Virus record (IMG/VR): IMGVR_UViG_3300024415_000022
Location: 1-33,810 of that record
Length of the DNA: 33,810 nt
Strand: one strand, 5' to 3'
Origin: a virus
Below, one piece after another: positions 13,101 to 21,644 of this stretch. A program made the translations under genes and the position numbers. How positions within the stretch are numbered: position 1 is the first letter of the stretch; each line of letters starts with the position of its first letter. The notes under the pieces are model-generated. The model was not told where the DNA came from, did no database searches, and was given only the letters and a program-made list of their open reading frames with translations.

Positions 13101-13339
13101 TGAACTTAGAAATTATATATCAATACCTAATTGATTCTGGAACTTATGAGATTGAGTTTTTGGATTATGATGGTAATAAGCAGACCAGAATATTTGAATA
13201 CTGGAGGGTATGGAAGGAAGGGGAGAATACTGAAATCTCCCTTTTTAAATCTGATTGTGCAGAGTATAATATATGGGTAGAAACATCTATGGGAGAAGCT
13301 AATGAAGATTCTAAGATCATTAAGATAGATGACGAATAA
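13097..13339 (+). CDS. hypothetical protein (80 aa)
   Basis: ATG 13097 is in an ATGA overlap (a second ATG follows at 13100). The acidic product appears beta-rich (TYEIEFLDYDGNKQTRIFEY, then EISLFKSDCAEYNIWVETSM). It overlaps the large terminase start by 11 bases, so it is co-translated with packaging proteins. No family recognised. Confidence 0.6.
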   Translation: MMNLEIIYQYLIDSGTYEIEFLDYDGNKQTRIFEYWRVWKEGENTEISLFKSDCAEYNIWVETSMGEANEDSKIIKIDDE

Positions 13340-14705
13340 AGAGATAAGGAGATACGCTAAGATAACAGCTGCACAGAAATCCTTTTGGCATTTCCAGAAG
13401 GCTCTTTATCCTAATTTCTTTACAGATGATAAAGCACATCTAAAGACTTTATCAGATACATTACAAGCAATTTATGAGGGCAAAGTAAAGGATGCAGATG
13501 GCAATCCTATCAAGAGGGTAATGGTTAATATGCCTCCAAGACATGGTAAATCATTTAGCTTAATTAACTTTGCTGCATGGGTATTAGGTAAAAGCCAGAG
13601 CAATAGAGTGATTGCAGTATCCTATAATTCATCATTAGCTGGAAGATTCTCCAAAGGTGTTAGAGATACAATTGATACTGAGAATCTTGAGTTTAAGAAG
13701 ATTGGTATGAATGATATCTTTCCTGGTGTCAATATCAAATATGGTGATTCATCCAATTCAATGTGGAGTTTAGAGGGCCAACATTTCAACTATCTTGGTA
13801 CTGGTATGGGTGGTACTATTACTGGTATTGGTTGTAACATTGGTATTATTGATGATCCAATTAAGAACGATAAGGAAGCATTCAATGATAGGATATTAGA
13901 AGAGCATTGGAAATTCTATACTGATACATTCTTATCAAGATTAGAGCAAGGTAGTATCCAAATCATTAACATGACCAGATGGGCTACTAAAGACTTATGT
14001 GGAAGGATATTAGAAACTGAAGCAGATAGATGGCACATCTTGAAGATGGAGGCTTATAAGGATGGAGAGATGCTATGCCCAGAATTATTAAGCTATGAAG
14101 ATTATGCTGATAAGAAGAGTAAAACATCTCCAGCTATCTTTGGTGCTAACTATATGCAAGAGCCGGTAGATGAGATGGGAAGGATGTATAAAGACTTTAA
14201 AACCTATTCAGAATTACCAGAAGGCCAAAGATTTAACTATACAGATACAGCAGATACTGGATCAGATTACCTTTGTAGCATCAATTATCTGATTAATAAT
14301 GATCAAATTTATATCTTAGATGTGCTATATACCAAGAAATCTATGGAATATACTGAGCCAGCAGTAGCTAAAATGCTTGAAAAGGATGGTATTCAGAGGG
14401 CAAAGATAGAAGCAAATAATGGAGGAAGAGGCTTTGCAAGGAATGTAAAGAGGCTTTTAACCAATAATTTTACGGTTATTAAGACATTTACGCAAACTAA
14501 AAATAAGAAATCTCGTATATGGTCAAATAGTTATTGGATTGAAGAGAATGTATTTTATCCAGAAGGATGGGGAAATATGTGGGGTGAGTTTTACGCTTCA
14601 ATGAAGAATTATAAAAGGGAAGGAACAAATAATCATGATGATGCGCAAGATTGTATTACTGGATGTGCTGAACAAGTTAACAAGCCTAAAAGAATATTCA
14701 AATAA
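13329..14705 (+). CDS. terL: terminase large subunit
   Basis: 458 residues, a full-length two-domain packaging motor. ATPase domain: Walker A PPRHGKS (69-75), Walker B IGIIDD (171-176), and the coupling-like segment NMTRW (214-218). Nuclease domain of RNase H type: acidic residues in NYTDTADTGSDY (D306, D309), KIEANNGG (E361) and NNHDDAQD (D437, D438, D441). It translocates DNA into the prohead through the portal encoded 17 bases downstream and cuts concatemers. Which packaging mode it uses (cos or headful) cannot be read reliably without comparison, though the permuted-looking assembly fits headful packaging. Confidence 0.93.
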   Translation: MTNKEIRRYAKITAAQKSFWHFQKALYPNFFTDDKAHLKTLSDTLQAIYEGKVKDADGNPIKRVMVNMPPRHGKSFSLINFAAWVLGKSQSNRVIAVSYNSSLAGRFSKGVRDTIDTENLEFKKIGMNDIFPGVNIKYGDSSNSMWSLEGQHFNYLGTGMGGTITGIGCNIGIIDDPIKNDKEAFNDRILEEHWKFYTDTFLSRLEQGSIQIINMTRWATKDLCGRILETEADRWHILKMEAYKDGEMLCPELLSYEDYADKKSKTSPAIFGANYMQEPVDEMGRMYKDFKTYSELPEGQRFNYTDTADTGSDYLCSINYLINNDQIYILDVLYTKKSMEYTEPAVAKMLEKDGIQRAKIEANNGGRGFARNVKRLLTNNFTVIKTFTQTKNKKSRIWSNSYWIEENVFYPEGWGNMWGEFYASMKNYKREGTNNHDDAQDCITGCAEQVNKPKRIFK

Positions 14706-14722
14706 ATTTGTAAATTAGTGCA

Positions 14723-15904
14723 ATGAATCTAATACAGAAAGCAATACAATTCTTCCAAACAGATACCAATAGGAAGATAAATTGGAATGAATTCTTTGGC
14801 TTTGATAAGGATAATCCAACAGCAAACTTTACTGAGTTTATTAATCAAGGGTACTCAAGAAGCCCAGATTTAAAGCCAATAGTAGATAAAATTGCTGCTA
14901 CTACATCATCTGTAAAATGGTGTGTATATGAAGAAAGGAATGGAGAGTTAATCAAGGATGAAAGCAGTAAGCTGAATGATTTACTTTATTCTCCTAATCC
15001 TAATCAAACATGGAATGAATTACAATATAGTTTAGTGGTTAATTTAGCATTAACTGGTAATGCATTAGCAAGAGGTATTGATTCAATTGGGCTTGGTACA
15101 GAAGGTGCATTTAGGCAATTAGAGGTGTTATATACTCAAGGAATTACTCCAAATTTAGATAGCAATTATAATATAATTAGCTATGATTATGTGATTGATA
15201 GAATAGATACTACCTATTCAGCAGAAGAAATTATCCACATGAAATACTTTAATCCAACAGAGAAAGGATTAATGAGTGGAATGGGATTATCTCCATTACA
15301 ATCTGCTGTATATCCATATAGAACTTCATTGAATCAATGGGAAGCCAGTAGTAATTTATTGAAGAATAAAGGTGCAATTGGATTTATCTCCAATGAATCT
15401 GATGATGTATTAGATGATCAAGAATTAGAATCAGCACAAAAAGCATTTGATTCTAAGATTGGAGGGGCTTCAAACTTTGGTAAATCAATTATTACACCAT
15501 CTAAGATGAAGTATAATCCTATGGGGATGACTGCAGCAGATATGCAAATTATTGAGATGGGTGTTAAGACATTGAGAGCAATCTGTAATGTATATGGAAT
15601 TGATTCATCTTTATTCAATGATCCAGCTAATAAAACATTCAATAATAGAAGGGAAGCAGAGAAAGCATTATGGACTAATGTTAATATTCCAATCCTTAGA
15701 ATGATGGAAGCATCTTATAATAGATCATTTGTTGAAAGCTATTCTAAAGAGGAAGGTAAAAACTTATACCTTAAGTTTGACGTATCAGATGTTGAGGTTC
15801 TGCATGAGGACAAGGATAAAAAGGTAGATAGAGTAATTAAGCTATTAGAAAGTGGAGTTATAACAATAGAACAAGCACAAGAAATGATTGATATAACTGA
15901 TTAA
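14723..15904 (+). CDS. portal protein, HK97 family
   Basis: 393 residues. The N-terminal region YSRSPDLKPIVDKIAATTSS, then KWCVYEERNGELIKDE, SSKLNDLLYSPNPNQTWNEL and LVVNLALTGNALARG is the standard HK97-type phage portal layout, as is the later EIIHMKYF, GMGLSPLQSA and NNRREAEKALW. Length is normal. It forms the ring at the capsid vertex where DNA enters and the tail attaches. The gene follows the large terminase and precedes the protease by one base. Confidence 0.92.
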   Translation: MNLIQKAIQFFQTDTNRKINWNEFFGFDKDNPTANFTEFINQGYSRSPDLKPIVDKIAATTSSVKWCVYEERNGELIKDESSKLNDLLYSPNPNQTWNELQYSLVVNLALTGNALARGIDSIGLGTEGAFRQLEVLYTQGITPNLDSNYNIISYDYVIDRIDTTYSAEEIIHMKYFNPTEKGLMSGMGLSPLQSAVYPYRTSLNQWEASSNLLKNKGAIGFISNESDDVLDDQELESAQKAFDSKIGGASNFGKSIITPSKMKYNPMGMTAADMQIIEMGVKTLRAICNVYGIDSSLFNDPANKTFNNRREAEKALWTNVNIPILRMMEASYNRSFVESYSKEEGKNLYLKFDVSDVEVLHEDKDKKVDRVIKLLESGVITIEQAQEMIDITD

Positions 15905-15905
15905 G

Positions 15906-16988
15906 ATGAGAATAGAAGATAAGTTAAGCGTTAGATATGCTTGTAAGAATTTAGCTTTAGAGATAAAGGATATAGATGATAAAGAAGGTATAGTATCTGG
16001 ATATTATGCAGCTTTTTATTCTATTGATGCAGATAATGATGTAATTAGAAAGGGTGCATTCAAGAAATCCATCCAAGAAAGAGGCCCTTTATCTGCTGGT
16101 AATAGAAGAATAGCACATCTAAGGAATCATGATTGGGATAGACAAATCGGTAAGATTCTTGAATTAGATGAAGATCAATACGGACTTAGATTTGTTTCTA
16201 AGATGGGAAGAAGCACAGAAGGTAAGGATGCATTACTTGATTATCAAGATGGTATTCTTAGAGAGCATTCTATTGGTTTCAATTATATCGCAGATAAAGT
16301 TAAATATGTAGAAGATTCAGAGTTCTCTGAGAAGGGACATTATGATATTACAGAAGTAAAATTATGGGAAGGTTCTGGAGTTACCTTTGGTAGTAACAGC
16401 CTTACACCAGTTATAGACGCTGCTAAATCAAGTGGCGATTACAATGATCTAATTAGCAAGATACACATATTGGAAGAATCCTTTATGAAAGCCATCAAGA
16501 ATGGTAAGGGTACAGATGCTAGATTAGAGAATATTGAAATGAGATTCAAACAAATTCAACAGCTTAGAGATTCACTGATCATGGAGAAGCCGTCTTTTAA
16601 AGACACTTTTGTTACTGAACAGCCGAATGAAGCACAACAGAAGGCTGAATTGTATGATGATTATCCAAAGCAAGCAATTGCAAATGCTAAGAAGGGAATT
16701 GAACTAAATGAAGCAGTTGGTAATAAATGCGCTACTGATGTTGGAAAACAAAGAGGTAGAGATATTGCTGCTGGAAGAGGGTTCTCTTTGGATGTATTAA
16801 ATAGAGTTTATTCGTACCTATCAAGAGCAGAAGAGTATTATGATGCAAGTGATGAAAAGGCTTGTGGAACAATAAGCTATCTACTATGGGGTGGGAAATC
16901 TATGAAGGCTTGGGCTGGATCTAAATTATCAGAGATTCAATCTGAAGAAAAAAAACAATTATTTTTAAACTTAATATTAAATTCATAA
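15906..16988 (+). CDS. prohead protease (S78/HK97 type) fused to an extra C-terminal domain
   Basis: 360 residues, about twice the size of a plain prohead protease. Residues 1-175 are the protease: GIVSGYYAAFYSIDADNDVI, HLRNHDWDRQIGKI with catalytic His75, and REHSIGFNYIAD with catalytic Ser122. After a coiled-coil linker (180-225) comes a second domain (about 250-341): YDDYPKQAIANAKKGIELNE, VGKQRGRDIAAG, then YYDASDEKACGTISYLLWGG. This domain also occurs in other phage structural proteins. The protease should cleave the capsid delta domain; the extra domain may target it to the prohead or act as scaffold. Confidence 0.86.
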   Translation: MRIEDKLSVRYACKNLALEIKDIDDKEGIVSGYYAAFYSIDADNDVIRKGAFKKSIQERGPLSAGNRRIAHLRNHDWDRQIGKILELDEDQYGLRFVSKMGRSTEGKDALLDYQDGILREHSIGFNYIADKVKYVEDSEFSEKGHYDITEVKLWEGSGVTFGSNSLTPVIDAAKSSGDYNDLISKIHILEESFMKAIKNGKGTDARLENIEMRFKQIQQLRDSLIMEKPSFKDTFVTEQPNEAQQKAELYDDYPKQAIANAKKGIELNEAVGNKCATDVGKQRGRDIAAGRGFSLDVLNRVYSYLSRAEEYYDASDEKACGTISYLLWGGKSMKAWAGSKLSEIQSEEKKQLFLNLILNS

Positions 16989-16990
16989 AG

Positions 16991-18259
16991 ATGTTCGTAG
17001 AAAAAACAGCAGATGAATTAGCATCAATGGATGCTAAGAATTTACAAGAGTATTACGTTGCAAAACTTAAAAACGAAAATACTCTTTTAGAAGAAAGATT
17101 AGTAAAATTAGAAGGTGAAACTAATGATGTAGCAATTAAATCTTTAACTACTGAGGTAGAAGAATTAAAAGCACATAAAGTTAAATCTTTAGAATCAGCA
17201 TTAGAAACACAAGGGATTATCTTGAAGAAATTACAAGATGGTTCTTTATCAGGATCTTCTGTAAGAATGGCTGAGAATTCAGTTAGAAAAGCATTAGCTG
17301 ATAACAGAGAAGACTTCATTAAAGCTAAAGATGGAAGACATTCTTTCAGATTTGAATTGAAGGCTGCTGCTGATATGACTATTGCTGGTAATGTAACTGG
17401 TGGTGATGTACCACAAGCACAAAGATTAGAAGGTATCAATGATATTGCTGAGAGAGAAGCAAAATCTTATGCTTTATTTCCAAAGTTAAGAACAGCAGCA
17501 AACACTATTGAGTGGGTGTATGAAACTGGACAAGATGGTACTATTGATGGTACTGCTGAAGGTGCAGCTAAAGACCAAATCGATAATGATTTCGTTGTTA
17601 CTTCTGTAGCTTTAGTAAAAAGAGCAGCTTATTTCAAAGTATCTACTGAGATGTTAGATGATGTATCTTTCATGGAAGGATGGTTAAGAAACAAGTTAAT
17701 CGTTAGATTATTCTTAGATGTAGATAACCAAGTTTTAAATGGTAACGGTACTGCACCAAACTTAAAAGGTGTTATTGATTATGCTACTGCATTTGCAGCT
17801 GGTACATTCGCTAATACGGTTGATTCTGCTAACGATGCAGATTCATTAGTTGTTGCAGCTAACCAAATCAGATTGGCTAACCATAATGGTGCTTTAACTA
17901 TTATGATGCATCCATCAGATGTTGCAGCTTTAAAATTAGTTAAGTTATCTGCTTCTGATAAGAGATATGTTGAGAGATTAATGATGGTTGGATCACAAAT
18001 GTCTTTAGATGGTATTCCAATTATTGAAAACACTAACATTACTGCTGGTGATTTCTTAATCGGTGATTTCGCTAAAGGAACAATTGTTGAGAAATCTGGA
18101 ATTGAGATTGAGATTGGATTAGATGGAAATGATTTCACTAAGAACATGAGAACAATCTTAGCTGAATGGAGAGGTCAACTTTTCGTACAGAATAACGATA
18201 CTACTGCTTTTGTTAAAGGTACTTTTGCTACTACAAATGCAGCTTTAGAAACACCATAA
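16991..18259 (+). CDS. major capsid protein, HK97 fold
   Basis: 422 residues. Residues 1-120 are a charged coiled coil (KLKNENTLLEERLVKLEGE), the delta/scaffold domain removed by the prohead protease. Cleavage is probably near ELK|AAADMT (residue 124), by analogy with HK97, leaving about 298 residues. The mature part carries the HK97 capsid pattern: LFPKLRTAANTIEWVYETG, VTSVALVKRAAYFKVSTEML, LRNKLIVRLFLDVDNQVLNG and the C-terminal ILAEWRGQLFVQNND. It assembles the icosahedral head. A hairpin follows the stop (18285-18310). Confidence 0.92.
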   Translation: MFVEKTADELASMDAKNLQEYYVAKLKNENTLLEERLVKLEGETNDVAIKSLTTEVEELKAHKVKSLESALETQGIILKKLQDGSLSGSSVRMAENSVRKALADNREDFIKAKDGRHSFRFELKAAADMTIAGNVTGGDVPQAQRLEGINDIAEREAKSYALFPKLRTAANTIEWVYETGQDGTIDGTAEGAAKDQIDNDFVVTSVALVKRAAYFKVSTEMLDDVSFMEGWLRNKLIVRLFLDVDNQVLNGNGTAPNLKGVIDYATAFAAGTFANTVDSANDADSLVVAANQIRLANHNGALTIMMHPSDVAALKLVKLSASDKRYVERLMMVGSQMSLDGIPIIENTNITAGDFLIGDFAKGTIVEKSGIEIEIGLDGNDFTKNMRTILAEWRGQLFVQNNDTTAFVKGTFATTNAALETP

Positions 18260-18284
18260 GCATGGAGTTTATTTAGGGCCAGAA

Positions 18285-18310
18285 CCTCACATCCTTAATT
18301 GGGTGTGGGG
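18285..18310 (+). other. RNA hairpin just after the capsid gene
   Basis: CCTCACATCC (18285-18294), loop TTAATT, GGGTGTGGGG (18301-18310): a 10-bp stem with two G-T wobbles, unusually GC-rich for this genome. There is no T-tract after it, so it is not a normal intrinsic terminator. It may stabilise the capsid mRNA 3' end or reduce read-through into the small gene at 18335. Confidence 0.5.
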
Positions 18311-18334
18311 ATTTGGTGGTAAAAGCATTTGATT

Positions 18335-18496
18335 ATGGCTAAGAAGAAAGCAGTTAAGAAAATAGAGATTCCAGTAGTATGGGATAAGTTAAGAGATATA
18401 GATGAGGTAGAGATCGTAATGGGTGGTAAAGAATTTAAAGTATCTGTAGATCTTGCTAAAGCATTAATTAATAAAGGTAAAGCACAAGCTAAATAA
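18335..18496 (+). CDS. small hypothetical protein (53 aa)
   Basis: ATG 18335 to TAA 18494-18496. N terminus MAKKKAVKKIEIPVVWDKLR is very basic, followed by EVEIVMGGKEFKVSVDLA and a basic helix KALINKGKAQAK. Small basic proteins at this position in HK97-type phages are often head-tail joining or neck accessory factors, but I recognise no family. It ends one base before the connector gene. Confidence 0.62.
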   Translation: MAKKKAVKKIEIPVVWDKLRDIDEVEIVMGGKEFKVSVDLAKALINKGKAQAK

Positions 18497-18497
18497 G

Positions 18498-19013
18498 ATG
18501 AGTGTAAAGATTATACAAGAATCTGATTTTGTTGGAGATGTAGAAATCCCAGTTGGAGAATGGACTGAGGATAAGCTAAATCTTTATATTGATCAAGTAG
18601 AGGAAGATATTCTTACATCATTACTTGGATGGACTTTATACCAGGAGTTAGAATCTAATCTAAATGTACATCCATTTCCAGCTAAGTGGGCCAATCTAAT
18701 TGATGGTGATACTTATACATCTGGAGAGATTACATTTAAGTTTAAAGGCCTAACAGAGATGCTAAAGCATTTTGTATTCTTTTATTATATGAGAGATAAT
18801 GAAATGGAGAATACTCAAATAGGAGTGGTTATAAATAGTGCTACTAATGCAGATAGAGTTACTCCGGTAACATCCAATCTACTAAGAAGGCATTGGAATA
18901 AAGGAATAAAGATCTATAATGATGCTTGTTCTTATATTACCATTACTAATGAGCCAGGAGAGGTTTATGCAGATTTCCATTTCACACAAAGAGAAAAGAT
19001 TAGCATAGTATGA
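18498..19013 (+). CDS. head-tail connector-like protein
   Basis: 171 residues. Helical pattern of gp6-like connectors: EDKLNLYIDQVEEDILTSLL, a WTLYQELESN helix, FKGLTEMLKHFVFFYYMRDN and LLRRHWNKGIKIYNDACSYI. It resembles Bacteroidota phage proteins encoded directly after the capsid gene (DUF6712-type). Position and fold argue for a ring protein joining portal and tail. Its TGA overlaps the next ATG. Confidence 0.6.
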   Translation: MSVKIIQESDFVGDVEIPVGEWTEDKLNLYIDQVEEDILTSLLGWTLYQELESNLNVHPFPAKWANLIDGDTYTSGEITFKFKGLTEMLKHFVFFYYMRDNEMENTQIGVVINSATNADRVTPVTSNLLRRHWNKGIKIYNDACSYITITNEPGEVYADFHFTQREKISIV

Positions 19014-19579
19014 TTACTCAAGTTAAAGATTTCATTAGCACAATTGTAGCAGATGTAAGGACTTCTACTTATGTACAAGGGAAGGTTGATTCTGGTAAGT
19101 GGCTATCTGGTGCACCATATTACTATCATGGTACTCCAATTGAAATCAATAACATTTTATCTAAGCTAAGAAAGGGAAAGGCTAAATTTCCAGCAGTATT
19201 ATTGTTTGAACCTATTACTATGGGTGAAAATGATGATAGAATGAATAATATAGGGGCTACACCACAATTACAGATCTATTTTATGAATGATTGGGCTGGG
19301 CAACAGCAATGGGATACTGATGATCATTATACTAACATCATAGATGATATGGATGCTGTAAAGAGGGAGTTTATAAAGAGCCTAAAGAAAAATAAAAACG
19401 TATTGGATATTTCAGATTATACCACAATAAGACATGCTAAGTATGGCTTATTCTTTAATAATGAGGGGTATAAAACACAAGTTTTTAATGATATGCTAAG
19501 TGGTGTACAATTAAATATAACGGTGGAAATAGACAAGATTATTGATGGTTGTAATTTGTTTGATGAATATAATTTTTAA
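19010..19579 (+). CDS. putative tail terminator / neck protein
   Basis: 189 residues, overlapping the connector by 4 bases. The pattern is alpha/beta with MITQVKDFISTIVADVRTST, FPAVLLFEPITMGENDDRMN, LQIYFMNDWAGQQQ and a C-terminal strand GVQLNITVEIDKIIDGC, reminiscent of tail-terminator or tail-completion proteins that cap the tail tube. It stands between connector and tail-tube genes, where such proteins are normally encoded. Assignment rests largely on position. Confidence 0.5.
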   Translation: MITQVKDFISTIVADVRTSTYVQGKVDSGKWLSGAPYYYHGTPIEINNILSKLRKGKAKFPAVLLFEPITMGENDDRMNNIGATPQLQIYFMNDWAGQQQWDTDDHYTNIIDDMDAVKREFIKSLKKNKNVLDISDYTTIRHAKYGLFFNNEGYKTQVFNDMLSGVQLNITVEIDKIIDGCNLFDEYNF

Positions 19580-19599
19580 AACTTTTAAATTGAAAAAAA

Positions 19600-20505
19600 A
19601 TGGCTAATTGTTGTACTTTATCCAATTCACAAGGGGATGCTTGCCCAAGTATATTGGATATTGCCAAGAGAATAATCATTGTACCAGAGGTAGATGCTGC
19701 TGGGGCAAAGAATGAACTGGCAAACGTAGGAGAAGTAATTAAGTCTACCTTAATAGGTAAATTTGATGCTCCCGACAAGGATGATAGATATTTCCCTCTT
19801 TCTATATTGGAAAATGTAGAAGATGTAAGAGTAGAACCTACATTCTTTGAATTCAATTCTGGAAGAAAAGCTAAGATCAAGGAAGGTACTCGTACTTTTA
19901 CTGGGTTTATTCCTTTTCAAGGGCCAGAATATTTAGGTAAATTAGAAGATTGGGCTTGCTCAAAATTTGGTATTTACGTTATTGACAAATCTGGAAACTT
20001 TGTTTATGCTACTGATGCAAGCACAAAAGTAAAGGTTCAGCCTATTATGGTTGATCAAGAATCTTTTTCTGCTGAGTTAGTTAAGAAAACAGATGCAGAG
20101 CCAGTAATGATTAAGATTACATTTGACTTTAGAGAAACTGAAAAGGATTCTTTAATCAGAGCAATTGATGCTGCTGATTTAGACTTTGATGGTTTATCTT
20201 CAAGTGATGTATATGGACTATATGATATTAAGCATGTAGCTTCTGATGTATCTACTACTGGGTTTACTTCTACTATTACAGAGAATATCTATGGATTTGG
20301 TATTGAAGGTTTAGTAGAGGCTGATTTTGCTATCTACAATAATAATACATCTTCATCCGTAGCTATTTCTGGTTTTGCAGCAGTTGATAACGCTTATACA
20401 TTTACATTTACTGCACAAACAGCAGCAGACAAATTAAAGGTATCTGTATCCAAAGCTGGATATGATGATTCATTGATTGAAGCTGAATTAGTAACAATTC
20501 CTTAA
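19600..20505 (+). CDS. major tail tube protein
   Basis: 301 residues. Residues 1-195 are a beta-rich tube domain (TFFEFNSGRKAKIKEGTRTF, FIPFQGPEYLGKLEDWACSK, SFSAELVKKTDAEPVMIKIT); residues 205-301 look like an appended Ig-like beta domain (STTGFTSTITENIYGFGIEG ... KLKVSVSKAGYDDSLIEAEL) that would be displayed on the tail surface. The ATG follows a run of eight A, a strong start context here, as expected for an abundant protein. Its place before the chaperone-like genes and tape measure supports the call. Confidence 0.78.
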   Translation: MANCCTLSNSQGDACPSILDIAKRIIIVPEVDAAGAKNELANVGEVIKSTLIGKFDAPDKDDRYFPLSILENVEDVRVEPTFFEFNSGRKAKIKEGTRTFTGFIPFQGPEYLGKLEDWACSKFGIYVIDKSGNFVYATDASTKVKVQPIMVDQESFSAELVKKTDAEPVMIKITFDFRETEKDSLIRAIDAADLDFDGLSSSDVYGLYDIKHVASDVSTTGFTSTITENIYGFGIEGLVEADFAIYNNNTSSSVAISGFAAVDNAYTFTFTAQTAADKLKVSVSKAGYDDSLIEAELVTIP

Positions 20506-20507
20506 TT

Positions 20508-20678
20508 ATGGCTAAGTTCATAAAATTAGGAAGGACTTCTTTTAATGTTGATGAGATAAAGAAGCTAACTTTTGAAGAGTTCAAAGGTTTCTTCATGGGT
20601 AAATTGGATGTTGATATGGCTGAAGCCTATGAGCAAATAACCAAAAAGAAAGCTAAATCTAAAGGTAAGAAGAAGTAG
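20508..20678 (+). CDS. small tail-region protein (56 aa), possible first part of a tail assembly chaperone
   Basis: ATG 20508, two bases after the tail-tube stop; TAG at 20676-20678. N terminus MAKFIKLGRTSFNVDEIKKL, then FEEFKGFFMGKLDVDMAEAY and a Lys-rich end (TKKKAKSKGKKK). Its position between tube and tape measure is that of the gpG tail assembly chaperone, though gpG-type proteins are usually longer. The +1 frame is open from 20641 to the end of the next gene, which raises a possible frameshift fusion. Confidence 0.62.
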   Translation: MAKFIKLGRTSFNVDEIKKLTFEEFKGFFMGKLDVDMAEAYEQITKKKAKSKGKKK

Positions 20679-20711
20679 TTTTTCGTATCATGGTTTTAGT
20701 TTTTTTGTCTT

Positions 20712-20741
20712 AAAAGGGGTGCTTTACGGTATCCCTTTTTT
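20712..20741 (+). terminator. hairpin with T-tract upstream of the second chaperone-like gene
   Basis: AAAAGGG (20712-20718) pairs with CCCTTTT (20733-20739), extended inward by GTGC / GGTAT-type pairs with two wobbles, then a T-run to 20741. The stem with T-tract is a standard intrinsic terminator, probably partial because the tail genes continue. If the upstream gene is frameshifted into the next one, the same hairpin could stimulate that event. Confidence 0.6.
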
Positions 20742-20754
20742 GTATATTTATTAT

Positions 20755-21216
20755 ATGAAGTTTTATAGAACAATAGAAGAACTGCCAATCTGGAACTTTG
20801 ATAAGATCAATGAGCAAGGTGATGTACGCTATATGTTGAAGCTGGAAGATTACTTTGATATGCCAGATAAGAATGTTGATTATGATTCATTAGTGGATCA
20901 TTTCATAATGGTAAGTGATGAGTTATTCGAAAGATTTGGTGTTGATGATAGGGCCATTACTAATATGATAGAAGAAAAAGATATATTATTAATGAAATTA
21001 AAGTGGTTATCTGGTGAGACAACATTTAAAACGTCGTATAAGATTAAAAGTAAGATCAAAAATGATCGGGAAGCTATGGTCGCGAATAAGAAACAGACCT
21101 TTGAAGAAAGAATAATAATGCTTGAGAGTTACTTTAAGAAAGATTTTGACGTATATAAGATGAGTGTGGCAAAATTCTACACTTATTTAGATGTATTCAA
21201 GAAGGCTAACAAATGA
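20755..21216 (+). CDS. putative tail assembly chaperone / tape-measure-associated protein
   Basis: 153 residues from ATG 20755; an in-frame GTG at 20719 lies in the hairpin and would add the unlikely hydrophobic stretch LYGIPFLYIYY. The sequence is helical and charged (MKFYRTIEELPIWNFDKINE, YDSLVDHFIMVSDELFERFG, ERIIMLESYFKKDFDVYKMS). Its size and place upstream of the tape measure fit a gpT-like chaperone that coats the tape measure during tail assembly. No diagnostic motif, so the role is inferred from synteny. Confidence 0.55.
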   Translation: MKFYRTIEELPIWNFDKINEQGDVRYMLKLEDYFDMPDKNVDYDSLVDHFIMVSDELFERFGVDDRAITNMIEEKDILLMKLKWLSGETTFKTSYKIKSKIKNDREAMVANKKQTFEERIIMLESYFKKDFDVYKMSVAKFYTYLDVFKKANK

Positions 21217-21644
21217 CAATCTTTGCTAATAAATTAGATAAGTTAATAATTCAATTGGAGGAACTTCCAATATTAGCAGATATTGTAGCTGATGAGGTAA
21301 TGGCTAAAGAATTTCCAGCTAAAGTAAGGCATCAGATAAAAGAAGAAGGTGAAAATGATCAAGGCCAGTTAATACAAGAAGGGTATTCTAATTATTGGGG
21401 TACAATAAGATCAGTTGCTGGATTACAGATTGAATATGTAGATTTGTATTATACTGGTAAGTTTTTGGATGGATTAACTACGGTTGAGAGTGGAGATGAA
21501 TATACATTAGATTCAGATGTGGGATATTTCCAAGACTTAAAAGATAGATATGCTGGTATAATGGGCTTACAAGAAGATAATTTAGCCTTAATTATAGAAG
21601 ATATAAGAAAGAAACTAATAAAAGAGTTTAGAGATGGCAGATAA
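21213..21644 (+). CDS. hypothetical tail-region protein (143 aa)
   Basis: ATG 21213 is in an ATGA overlap and the end overlaps the tape measure by 11 bases. N-terminal helix MTIFANKLDKLIIQLEELPI, middle NYWGTIRSVAGLQIEYVDLY, C-terminal amphipathic helix ALIIEDIRKKLIKEFRDG. It is probably a minor tail or tail-completion protein; no family recognised. Confidence 0.6.
   Translation: MTIFANKLDKLIIQLEELPILADIVADEVMAKEFPAKVRHQIKEEGENDQGQLIQEGYSNYWGTIRSVAGLQIEYVDLYYTGKFLDGLTTVESGDEYTLDSDVGYFQDLKDRYAGIMGLQEDNLALIIEDIRKKLIKEFRDGR

Noticed and set aside
14707-14719. TAAATTAG before the portal gene as a promoter
   Set aside because: Poor match to TAnnTTTG, no TTTG at the right distance, and the start codon follows at once.
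18260-18334. A further small gene between the capsid gene and 18335
   Set aside because: The ATG at 18262 ends after four codons; another frame reads GVYLGPEPHILNWVWGFGG but has no start codon. The hairpin accounts for the conserved-looking bases.
20743-20750. TATATTTA as a promoter -7 element before ATG 20755
   Set aside because: It is only five bases before the start codon and the nearest upstream TTTG is 35 bases away, outside the usual spacing.
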